Origin: Cavenderia fasciculata
Lineage: Eukaryota; Evosea; Eumycetozoa; Acytosteliales; Cavenderiaceae
Assembly: GCF_000203815.1 (NCBI RefSeq)
Contig: NW_004457703.1
Location: 62,001 to 126,000 of the forward strand
Reading direction: 5' to 3'
DNA length: 64,000 nt
The translations under genes and the position numbers were made by a program. Below, one piece after another: positions 1 through 10,522 of the stretch. The stretch's first letter is position 1; the number at the start of each line of letters is the position of its first letter. The notes below the pieces were generated by a model. That model was not told the DNA's origin and searched no databases. It saw only the letters and a program-made list of their open reading frames with translations.

Positions 1-671
1 CAGCTGTAGCTACAACCAAAAGAGGATGTAAAACATCCAAAGCATATACACGCTCGGGCAAATCCACAGTGAGTATAGGAGTTTGCATTCTCATATCCCA
101 ATATTTTAGTGTTTTGTCCCAACTACCTGTGACCATTACTTGTGATTCTTCGATCCAAAATACTTCTTTTACAGGTGCTCCATGCTAAAAAGACAAGAAA
201 GATGTTTTAGTAAAAGTAATGATAAAGAATAAACTATACATATATATATATATGTCATCATACCTGTGCTACTTGAGTGAGTTGATTGGTAGCTAAATTC
301 CAACATTTAACCTTTGAATCTGTTCCTCCAACATATATTTTAGTGCAATCCTAAAAGAGGTAGTAGGGATTAAAGAAGAACAAAAGAGATAAGTAATGAG
401 AACAAAAAAAAGGTCAGAGTTGTGCTCCTCAATCGCGATTGCATTGCAGAATTCTACTTACGCTACTCCAATCAGTACAAAGTACATGAGCTTCATTATT
501 GATCATAGCCTTTCCTACTGCAGAGGATTGCTTTGGGAGAACTTCCCAACATCTAACATTCTTATCCCAAGAACCTGCAGCTATAAAGCTTCCCTTTGGA
601 GCAAACTTGAGACATGAAACTCCATCTGTTGGAGGTTGTGGTAATTCAATGTCTTTTGGTGCACCAAACAT
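1..671 (-). CDS. rae1: mRNA export factor Rae1/Gle2, WD40 protein (partial, 3' end outside window)
   Basis: Exons on the minus strand are 671-462, 350-264 and 184 to beyond base 1, with GTAAGT and GTATGA donors and TTTTAG acceptors. The protein opens with MFGAPKDIELPQPPTDGVSC, close to the start of human RAE1. It continues with WD-repeat pieces (AGSWDKNVRCWEV, GGTDSKVKCWNL, TGSWDKTLKYWDM) that line up with RAE1 repeats 1-3. Rae1 is a beta-propeller that binds the GLEBS motif of Nup98 at the nuclear pore and acts in mRNA export and the spindle checkpoint. Roughly the first 170 residues are present; the later blades lie left of the window. The family call rests on the N-terminal signature plus repeat order. 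Other WD40 proteins (for example Bub3) are less likely because the start matches Rae1. Confidence 0.9.
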
Positions 672-1384
672 ATCTTGTATTTGTTATCTTGAATAATTGA
701 TTATTTGAAATTAAAAATATATATATATAATATTTAAACGAATGAATGATGATGATCACCTATTACAATTTATAAATGCTGGAGCAAATGAAAGTTCAAA
801 AAAATTTCGACAATCAATGTTGTAACTTTTTTGTATATTAATGAACATTTGATGTATACAAATATCTAGTATCAATCTTTATTGTTTGGTTTAGTTTGGT
901 TTGTTTCAACGCGTCTAACATGAAACAGAGTGATAAGGAAGTAAAGAAAAGACAAATTTTGGTGCCAATTTTTGTGCAAGTGATCCGGTGATACCAACTA
1001 TAATAGATACAATAATGCTGTTTGTTAAAAAGTTATAACTACTTGATGATCCTAATATTGTGTGTTATAAAGGTAGATGAAATTGATTTGTTGTTAGTGA
1101 CTACACTCTATCAAATAATGATGATGTTTTTTTTGTTTCTCCTCTTACCGTCAGCCAAGACAAAACCAATTGATAGCATTACAAATAAAATAATATGCAT
1201 TGGGTTCATTTTCTCTTTCTTTCTTTTATGTATTTCTTTTCTTTTCTCTTTGAGTAGTGTTTAAAAACGATGATGATGATCATCACCAATCGAACTTTTG
1301 CATCATCGCAATGTGTCACGAAAAATAAATTAGTCTCTAATTTCATACTTCAAAGAAAAAGTCGAGAAACCTTTAATTTTTTTA
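672..1384. other. intergenic: rae1 upstream region and helicase 3' flank
   Basis: About 710 bases between two minus-strand genes. It is AT-rich with T-runs and an (AT)n stretch at 717-732 just before rae1. An open stretch at 1022-1264 (+) is hydrophobic and low in complexity, and I do not regard it as a gene. Confidence 0.6.
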
Positions 1385-3077
1385 TTATTTATCTTTTTTT
1401 GTTTCCAAATCTTTCAACTTGTTCTCTTGTCTCTTGGTCATAATCTTTGATGGTGTGAAAACCTTGATATTCTTTTCCTTGAGACCAACTCCTCTTTTCG
1501 ATGCTCTCTTTCTGTCAAATTCTTGGACAACCGATTCGTATCGGCCGCTTTCGAAATCAGTGATTGGTGGTAGGTCATGTATCTCTCCCTTTCTATCGAC
1601 TATTACCTTTGACATTCTTCTATTCTTGAGTTTAGCATTGGGATTGAATCTGACACGAGGAAGTCCATCTCTGGTTGGAGGTCCTCTAAATGATTCCAAT
1701 ACTTTTTGTTTCAACAACATATCAGTCACTGCCTTTTTCTCTTTGACTCCACTCTTTTTATATTCTCTATCGACTATGGACCTTGGCTTTTCACTTTCTT
1801 GTTTTCTTTTTGGTCGAGTTTCTTCTTCTTCCTCCTCCTCTCTTGCTTGATAATCGTATTCATCGAAATCCTCTTCTCTACCATCTTCTTCTGATACTCT
1901 GATTGTAATATCACTACCATCAGTACTACCTTGTATATCGTCTTCTGTCCAAGGACCTGGAACTTTAGAGATGAGTACCTGTTTACCCATTAGTCTTTCA
2001 ATGTTTGTCAAAAGATGACCTTCATTGAGACCAACAGTACGCTTTCCAACTTCAAATACCAAACTCTCTCGTGAAACAAAGGTCAATGAAAACCCTTGAC
2101 GTCCAAGTCTGCCTGCACGACCAATTCTGTGAAGATAATCTTCAGAGACATGTGGAACGTCAAAATTAACTACTGCATCCAAACAGTCAATATGAATACC
2201 TCTTGTCATTACGTCGGTACAAACCAAAACCTTGAGATCGTCATCCTCTTTGAATGAAATCAAAGCATTGTTACGTGCCGCCATGCTCATATCTGCGTGA
2301 ATGGCAACGACACCAATTTTCTTCTCCATAAATGATTGTTTGAGATTTTCCACACGTTGTTGTGTACGAGCAAATACCAATACCTTTCTACCTCTAAGTG
2401 ATGTCTTGGAGGCAGGTGATCTTCTGAAAAAGTACATCAAAAGTGCTCTCTTTTTTCGATAGGAAACTTGGTAAAAATGTTGTCTAACTTGATCTGGTGC
2501 CTTTAGTTCTTGATTTAAATTGACCATGATATGATTTGGTGCAAATCTTGTGATGAGATCATCATACTTTTCGTGTACAATGGTTGCAGATATGAGTGAT
2601 GTTTGCATTCCCATTGGTCTTGATCTATTTGCGATTCTTGGTAGATAGTCTTTGAATATTTGTTTGGTATCTGGGAAGAATCCCATGTTGAAAAGTTTGT
2701 CAAATTCATCGACCACAGTTATATGTACCTTGGAGAGTGACACTGCACCGCTCTCCAAAAGTACCAAAAGACGACCAGGAGTAGCTATTAAAACATCGCA
2801 ACCACGTCCAAGTGATTCACGTTGTGTATGCTCACCGACACCACCAATAATAGAAACAACCTTTAGTGCCATAAATCTATTCAATTGATCCATATCTCTT
2901 GTTACTTGTACGGCCAAATCTTTGCTTGGCACTAAAATTAGTGCTAATGGATCCTTTCCTTTTTCCAATGTACCATAATTATTAATTCCAATATCTGGTA
3001 TACCAATTAATCGAGGTTTAACTCCATATTTATCTTGGTGACTCCATTTCTTTTCTTTTTCTTTTTCTTTTTCTTTT

Positions 3078-3108
<31 letters not shown>

Positions 3109-3930
3109 GTACATCTTCTTTTTGATTTAATGATTCATCTTGTTCCTCTTCTTCTTTTGGAGGATTTAAAATATCTTGATCAATTTTTTTCTTTATATTT
3201 GATATGATTTGTAATATTGGTATTAAATAGGATGCTGTCTTTCCACTACCTGTTTGACTTGATGCTAATACCTAAATATAGAGAGAGAGAGAGAGAGAGA
3301 GAGTTATTGATTAGAGTTTGTTTACTGTAAAGGTTACCTTTACTTTAAACTACATACATTTCTATTATCAAGCATGATTGGAATGATTTCAGATTGAATT
3401 TCAGTTGGATTGTACCATAGTTGTTGTTTTATAGATTTCCATATTCTTTCATCCAAATGCTTTTTCTTTGTTATTCTATTCCAGTGAAAGAATTGGTTTT
3501 GATTTGTTATATCTCTTGGTTGTTGTTGTTGTTGTTGTTGATTAGCATTGACAAGTTCATCATCAGCATCAGTATCTTCATCTTCGTCTTTATCGTTGTT
3601 CTTTGAAAAGTCTAATTTTTTGGATAAAGTTGTTCTACTACTATATTGTCGAATCGATGCAGATAGAGAGGAAAATGTACTCGATGATGATGATGATGAT
3701 AAAGATGATAGAAAAGTTGATGTTGTTGAAATCAATTGCTTATTCAAACGAGGTTGAAATGTGTTGTTGTTGTTGTTGTTGTTGTTGCTGCTGTTGCTGC
3801 TATTATATATAGTATTAGGTTTGAGTACATTCCTACAAGTAGACGAGGAGGTAGCAATGATCAAAGATGAATGTGGATAATTGAACGATGATCGTACTAT
3901 TAAAGATAAACATCTCGTTTGAGTAGACAT
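1385..3930 (-). CDS. DEAD-box ATP-dependent RNA helicase, DEFD variant, probably mitochondrial
   Basis: Two exons, 3930-3358 and 3271-1385, joined in phase 0 across a GTATGT...TTTAG intron; 819 residues. Helicase motifs appear in order: Q-motif-like WYNPTEIQSEIIPIM (about 172-186), motif I SQTGSGKTA (196-204), TPGRL (355-359), motif II DEFD (379-382), motif III SAT, and HRIGRAGRLG (motif VI). Motif II reads DEFD rather than DEAD, and motif VI has Ala where most family members have Thr. The N-terminus is basic and Ser/Arg-rich without early acidic residues, which fits a mitochondrial presequence, followed by Asn and Gln tracts. A Glu/Lys-rich insertion follows motif I, and the C-terminal ~200 residues are charged and basic. 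Members unwind RNA, often in ribosome assembly or mitochondrial RNA processing. The exact orthologue is not recognised; Mss116/MRH4/DDX28-type proteins are candidates. Confidence 0.88.
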
Positions 3931-4257
3931 ATTTATCTATATATCTCTGAATTTCACACAAACGAATAGATCAGATTTTCGGCAATGTCTTTACAAAACC
4001 AAACTTTTAAAAATTTATTCTTTAAAATTAATTATTATTATTATTATTATGAGATAGATAGATAGATAATCATGATTATGGATGACAATTGATTGTTCAT
4101 ACATTTCCTCGTTTCCTTTTTTTTCTCAAACACCCAAACCATCGATTTATTATCCATTCTGAGAAATCAAACATCACAGGTTTTATTAAAAAATCATCAT
4201 CTTCTTTGTTGATCATTTTATTAAAATATTAATATATCTATCTATAAATATATATAG

Positions 4258-4317
<60 letters not shown>
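3931..4317. promoter_or_regulatory. divergent promoter region between helicase and nucleotidyltransferase
   Basis: About 390 bases separate two divergent start codons. It holds ATT repeats, a GATA tract and T-runs. Its last 57 bases are a CAA-type repeat running up to the start codon of the plus-strand gene. No specific factor site is claimed. Confidence 0.5.
4261..4317 (+). repeat. (ACA)n microsatellite in the 5' leader
   Basis: Nineteen uninterrupted ACA/CAA units end directly at the ATG at 4318. In the transcript this is an unstructured CAA leader. Similar shorter CAA runs precede the CBM49 gene (about 25058-25082) and the CH-domain gene (about 33328-33346). Confidence 0.85.
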
Positions 4318-4318
<1 letters not shown>

Positions 4319-6256
4319 TGGAGAATACAAACAATAATAATAGTCAACACTTTAAAAAGGTAAGTAGAAGAAACAAAAATACAGGGTCTCTCAACCAACA
4401 TTATCTTATTTATCTTTTCTACTATAGTTGGGTGAAGATTTATTAAAAGAAAAAAAGGTTAAAGCACAGTTACTATTCTTTTGTCAAGTTGGAAGTCATA
4501 GTTTTAATTTGAATGTAGAAACTAGTGACAATGATTACTTTGGTGTCTACGAATTAGATGCCGATCAATTGCTGTCACTTACACTGTCACCACATGCTGC
4601 CCTTATCGATGGTCATCAACCAGAAGACTTTGTCTTGTACGAACTATCAAAGTTTTGTGAACTCTTGCTCAAAGGTAATCCAAAATTGGTGGAACCTCTA
4701 TTCACTGAGAGAAATTGTTATATCTCTCAAAAATGGGAACAACTACGATCCATCAGACATTCATTCATTTCACAATTGGTCATTAGTCATTATGTAAGCT
4801 ATAGTAAATCTCAACTAGGTGATGCTAAAAAGGCTCAAAATGAAAAGACTTCTAGAGTCACTACCCCTTCTTCCTCTTCTCCAACTTCATCATCATCATC
4901 ATCTTCAACTTCTACATTTACACCATCAAAAGGATCAACAGAAGAAAGAAAAGAAAAGAATAATGATGGTCTAAGTAACAATCACTCTCCAAGTAAAAAG
5001 TTGTATCATACCATTAGATTACTACATGAAACAGTGAGAATGCTAAATGGTGATGATCCACTAGTTTATCTTCAAGGTCAACACAGAGACTACATTATGA
5101 ATATTAGAATGGGTAAAATAAGTGTTCAAGAATCAATGGATCAAGTCAACAACCTCTACGAACAAGTGTATAAAAGTATCGACGAAATGAAATCGACCAA
5201 TCCACACAATATTCCAATGGTTGGAGACAAAATGGCTCTAAACAACTGGATTATAAATTGTAGAAGGTCAACTATCAACCAATTTAAATCATCTACCACC
5301 ACTACTAGTAGTGAATACTATAATGAAGATCAACTAAAGTTGGTTGGGTTTGACAAACAATTTGAAACAGTGATTGACAAATGTAATGAAATTATGGTCA
5401 ACAACAACATCACTGATTATAATATTCTTTATGTTGGTAGATCGGGTAGTACTCTTCATGGTGTCAAAAAGAATGATCAAGATTGGATTGCAGTGTATGC
5501 AACAAAGACAGACACACAATTCTCATTGTACCAACCAATAGACAGACTTGACATTACATCATCACCCACCACCAATAATACAGATGCATCATCAACGACA
5601 AGAGATACATACGTCACTGGTATTCAATTATTTGAAGTATCATACTTTTTAAACCTACTATCACAAGGAAATCATCGTGCTGTAGAACAGTTTTACAATG
5701 AAAAGGTAGATTATTGTTCAAGCCAGGTATGGGATGATCTAAGATTGAAAAATATCAACTATCTCACTGCCAACTTTATTCAACATTGTTGGGGTGTAGC
5801 TCAAGGTCAAATTGCCAAATCAAAATCTTTATTATCATCAAACAAAAATAATGACAATGACAATGAAGATATTTTCAATTGTATAAGAAAACATTGTTAT
5901 CATGCATCTAGATTACTTTATTTAACAGAATCTGTATTAAAGGTAAATTATTATTATATTAATTGACCCGACCACAAAACTTACAAAAAATTGTTGTTGA
6001 TATATTATTTTTTTAGAACAATACCCTCGAAATTAAACCAAATGAATCAGAAAGGGATAAATTAATTGCCATTTTAGAGACTAAATTAAATTTCGATTCA
6101 CTTGATAAATTAATTCAAGAGACCTCATCACAAAGCAATTTGATTAATTTGCAAACCACCAAACTTGGTTCTTCCTCAAAAGAGAAAAAGGCCCAAGAAA
6201 CAAATGTAAAAAGCTCTGTAAATAATTGGATTGTAAAGTTGCGATTATCACTTTAA
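4318..6256 (+). CDS. tandem-domain RlaP-type (DNA polymerase beta superfamily) nucleotidyltransferase
   Basis: Three exons, 4318-4359, 4428-5942 and 6017-6256; phases agree; 598 residues. The first domain (about 18-145) carries the nucleotidyltransferase signature VGSHSFNL followed by SDNDYFGVY, that is Gly-Ser then Asp-x-Asp before a hydrophobic strand, as in the RlaP family (RNA-ligase-associated, PF10127). Downstream helices with LYELSKFCELLLKGNPKLVE also match that family. After a Ser/Thr-rich linker (about 145-185) and a helical stretch, a second copy (about 345-485) has GRSGSTLHGV and NDQDWIAVY, then FEVSYFLNLLSQGNHRAVEQ. Both copies keep the Gly-Ser and the two Asp residues. Bacterial relatives sit beside RNA ligases and are inferred to act in RNA repair; substrate here is unknown. 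The 14-residue first exon was chosen because it supplies the only ATG and a GTAAGT donor. Confidence 0.82.
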
Positions 6257-6747
6257 ATTATATAATAAATAATAATTTGTTGGTCCATTGATTTTGTTTT
6301 CCTCTCGTTTTAAAAAAATAAAGGGTCCATTTTTATTTAATATTTACATAATATCGTTTTTATGTGATTGTGTTTTGGGAGGTTGGGGATTTGTATTTAT
6401 AAATGTATAGTTATTCTGGATTAGGGGTGACGACATAAAAAAAATATTAATATCTGGGATTTTGATTGATAGGTTTTGTTTTGTTTTGTTTGTTTTGTTG
6501 GTTTGGCTCTTTGGATTATATGAAACCAATATTTGTCTTTATCATCATTATTATTTATTATTATTATTATTATTATTAATTATTATTATTACTATTTGTT
6601 ATTGTTAAAATTGAATGAAGAAGATTGAATAAATATGGTGGGGGAGGAGTTGATTAGTAAAGAATTGTTCGCGGCGTATTAATTTATATATGACACAGGA
6701 GGGGGAAGAGGGGAAAGAGATTGACAATAATTGTTGTTGATTGGAAA
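6257..6747. other. intergenic between convergent genes
   Basis: About 490 bases of 3' flank shared by two converging genes. It contains AATAAA-like signals just after the nucleotidyltransferase stop (about 6264-6272 and 6318-6323) and ATT repeats at about 6543-6590. No gene is seen. Confidence 0.6.
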
Positions 6748-8569
6748 TTAATTTCCATCACTATACATGTAGTAAGTTCTATCACCTTGAATGTGAGCCA
6801 TTCTTGGATCATAATGATGATGTGTTTGGGAGTGTTGAGGATGTTGTTGTTGTTGTTGTTGTGGATGATGTTGTTGTGGATGGTGTTGTTGTGAGTGGTG
6901 TTGTTGTGGATGATGTTGTTGTTGATGGTGGTGTTGTTGTTGATGATGTTGCAATTGTTGGTGATGTTGTTGTTGTTGTAATTGATGGTGGTGTTGTTGT
7001 TGTTGTTGATGATGGTGATGTTGTTGAACTTGTTGTATTGATTGTTGTTGTTGAACTTGTTGCACCTGTTGTTGTTGTTGTTGTTGCTGTGCTTGTTGAG
7101 CTTGTTGTTGGGCTTGTTGTTGTGCCTGTTGTTGTGCTTGTTGAACTTGTTGTTGAGCCTGTTGAGCCTGTTGTGCTTGTAGTGATTGTTGTTGCTGTAA
7201 TTGTTCGTTTTGATGAACCAACATGTGCATTCCACCACCACCACCATTTTGTTGTTGATTGTTGATGCTATTATTTGGTGGACTTCTTTCTTGTTTGGTC
7301 GTAGTCTTTCTCTTTTTGGTTGTTTTCTCTGTCTTGGCATCTTTCTTTTTTACGTTTGTCTATACATTTGTTGAGCTCTTCGATGGTAGTTTGTAGATAT
7401 TGAGCGTGGGGTTGCAGAGAAGAGAGATGCTTCTCCCACTTTTCGAGTGGCAAGTCGTTTTGAAGTAGTCCTTTGATGGCAGATTTACCAAATTGATCCA
7501 TTTTTGAGAGGGCAGCTATTCTCGATGCATTGTTCTTTTCCTCCTCCCATTGGGGCATTCTCAAAGCATAGGGAAGTGCTTGAATGACGTATTGCAACAA
7601 GGTAGACCAAGCATTCTTTTCTTTAAAATCCTCTCCATTCTCGACCAATGTCTTTTTGAATGAAGCCAAACCACTCTTTACACGTGTATAGGAGTTGTTG
7701 TCAAAAACAAACTTGTTGTTGGGAAAGAGTTTGTTGTATGCCTTTTGTAGGCTATCCAACTCGTCCATAATCTCTTTGAGATCGGGTGGTGGCATGATAT
7801 TTTCAAACTCTGATTGGTGTTCGGGGTGGAGATTGTGGAAGAAATTTACACAAAGAGTAACTAGTTGCTCTTTGGTCAATGAATTGAGTGAGCCTTCTAG
7901 TGGTGTACATATGGTTGGTGGTGCTTGTTGTTTGGAACTACTCTTTTTAGACGATGATGATGACGACGATGATGATGATGCAGTAGTTCCACTGGTGGTA
8001 GGAGCTAGTGCAGTAGATGAGGCAGTAGAACCTGACAATGGTTGTACGGTTGGGGTGGTTTGTTGTGACTGTTGTTGTTGTGATGGTGAAGCAGATGATT
8101 TACTTTTCTTTGGCTTTACCTTTGGTGATCCTGCAGCGGCTGCCTCATCTATCGATGGTGATGGTGTTAAAAGAGATGATCCATCACCTTGAACCTCTGC
8201 ACCAAAGAGTGGTGATGTTATACTATCTGATGATTGGACACCTTGTTGAATCGATTGCAATATAGTGTTGATTGTCGTTCCGCCGTTGCCATTGTGTAAT
8301 GGCGAACTTGTGCCATAGTGAAGATTTTGTTGTGCCTGTTGTTGCTGTTGAAATTGAGTCTGTGATTGATGCATCAAAGGTGGCAATGAATTTGATATGG
8401 TTGCAGGTGATGAAGATGGTGATGCAATCGGTGGAGTGATTGAACCACCTGTATTGACTTGTAGATTACCCATCTCCATGATATTTGGTAACTGGGGATG
8501 ATATCCTCCCATTGCATTTGGAAAGTACATTCCCATTGTTGATGGTAACATAAAATTTGGTTGATTCAT
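6748..8569 (-). CDS. Cut8/STS1-like nuclear proteasome tether with polyQ/H tail; apparent one-base frame break
   Basis: An uninterrupted frame runs from 8569 to 7271. Residues 1-235 are Gln/Ser/Pro-rich low complexity. The folded part (about 225-400) contains LVTLCVNFFHNLHPEHQSEF, then FPNNKFVFDNNSYTRVKSGL and a helical tail, resembling the three-helix Cut8/STS1 domain that anchors 26S proteasomes in the nucleus. The frame then ends early. A second frame, from about 7350 down to 6748, continues as a Lys/Thr-rich basic stretch, then (Gln)n/His repeats, ending TYYMYSDGN. Removing one base from the T6 run at 7346-7351 joins the frames as KRKKKDAKTEKTTKKRK. I therefore treat the Gln/His tail as part of this gene, with a homopolymer error or allele. 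If not, the protein stops at 7271. The family call is by motif resemblance and moderately sure. Confidence 0.68.
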
Positions 8570-9459
8570 TTGTTCTTTTCTTTTTTTTTTGTTTCCTCTC
8601 TCTCTCTCTCTCTCTTTTCTTTTTTCTTTTGTAATGTAATGTAAATAAGATAGAGAATGTTTGATTCTTTTATATTTTTACTGTTGTTGTTGTTGTTGGT
8701 TTGATGATATTTATGCTATGTAGACTAATGTTTGTAAAAGAGGATATTAGTAGAGGTTTGGGTAATGGTGATTTTAGAAAGATCGTAGATGATGTATGAT
8801 GATGGGTGATGATGATGATGTAAATGAATGTACATGTTTACGATTTAGAAATAACGTTTGAAATTAATTAATGCAAAATAATAAGATTGTTTTTTTCAGC
8901 TGCTGCTGCAATTTTAATAATAGAAAGGAGGGTGGGGGTAGTTATCCTTTTAAAGTAATATTGAATCTGATCAAAAGAGAGCCTTTTTACTTTTTACAAA
9001 ACAATCCAAAAGAGTAATAGGAGTAGTGACTACTGAGGGAGGGTACTGCTGATTTGATGTCTGTCTTGTTGTTGTTTTTTAATATTGAAAACAGAGTGGA
9101 GATTGGGTGGGTGAGACCAATATTTTTTTTTTTTTCAATTTTTTATTAATTCAAAAACAAATTAATTAAGCTGTCAAACCACTGCTTGCCCCCAATCATC
9201 TCTCGAGAGAGTGATTTAGATTAATTAAACCAATGGGATGAACACAACTGTTTTAACTAAAATGGATAAAGATCTTTAAAAAAAAATGATTGAAAGATTG
9301 CTGACAATCTCATCTTAAGATGGTGGTGGTGGTGGTTTGAGGAAGGGGTGTAGGTATGGGTAAAAGATATTTGAATAACAGACTACGATGACTGATATCC
9401 AATGGGTGTGTGTGTGGATAGATCTATCCATGATACACTCTTCTCTTCATATCGATAGT

Positions 9460-9514
9460 GAGGAGGAGGAGGAGGAGGAGGAGGAGGAGGAGGAGGAGGA
9501 GGAGGAGGAGGAGG
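9460..9514 (+). repeat. (GAG)n microsatellite
   Basis: Fifty-five uninterrupted bases of GAG repeat in non-coding DNA, purine-only on the plus strand. Confidence 0.9.
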
Positions 9515-10146
9515 TATGAAATATTTGTTCCAGGTCTGTCCTACCCTTTTTTTTTTATATATATATGTCGTATTGTTGTTGGTGGATACTACTCTCCCTC
9601 GAGATGGGGAAGAAATATGAACTATATATTATAGAACAAAGATATGATATGGTGGATATGATGATGTGGTGAAAACAACAACAACTACTACTACTATGAC
9701 ATACTGCGGACATATGTCATTAATTAATTAAATATAATCTTTGGAGCCTGTCCTCCTGCTACTGCTAATACACGACAAATTTGTTGCTTGATTTCTTCTT
9801 GTTTGCGTTGTCACTGTCCCCACTGATGCCTGATAGTTGGCTGTCAGTATATTGTTGGATGGATGTCTGCTTGTTGTTTTGGTTTGTGATGATAGATGGA
9901 TAGGTGGATTTTTTTTTTTGACTGACTCTATTCTATTTTTGACACGGTCAACAACAACAATAAAATAAATTTATAAATGTACACAATAATTAATTATAAT
10001 TTTACTGACAATAGGTGAGCATTTCAATCAACAATCAATCAATCACAGCTTTCTCTACTGCTTCTGCTACCCTCGCGCTGTTGCTGCTGTTGCTGTCTAC
10101 TTTTTCTGCTTGCTGATAATATTTCAATCAAGAGGAGTAGGAAAAA

Positions 10147-10170
10147 GGGGGGGGGGGGGGGGGGGGGGGG
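10147..10170 (+). repeat. G24 homopolymer
   Basis: Twenty-four consecutive G bases in an AT-rich interval. It could form G-quadruplex structure. The true length is uncertain because such runs are error-prone in sequencing. Confidence 0.85.
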
Positions 10171-10489
10171 TGTGATGATGTGATAGGGAGGATACGCTCT
10201 TTACTTTTTTGTTTTTTTGATCACTATCATGTTGATAGACAAACAGCGACAATGTGTGTGTGTCAAATATTATTGGTGTTATTTGAATCACCCCCCAACC
10301 TTTTGGATAATAAAAGGAATATTCATACACAACTGCACCTCCCTCCACTGCCATCCATCCATATATATTAATAATATAATTTATGTGTGGTTGGGCGAGT
10401 TGAGTGAGTGATGTGTGATATTCCCGGGGGAGAGAGCGCTCATTAATCATTATCATCATCATCGGATGATGTGGTGAATCATATACATA

Positions 10490-10522
<33 letters not shown>

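Noticed and set aside
1022-1264. 80-residue hydrophobic open stretch (+)
   Set aside because: T-rich translation gives Leu/Phe/Ile runs; no domain, no splice or promoter signal, lies in AT-rich intergenic DNA.
6741-7265. Plus-strand Val/Asp-rich open stretch opposite the polyQ/H tail
   Set aside because: Antisense shadow of CAA/CAC-type repeats. The same holds for similar Val/Asp/Leu-rich stretches opposite 17.9-19.1, 20.3-20.6, 22.0-23.3 and 36.1-36.7 kb.
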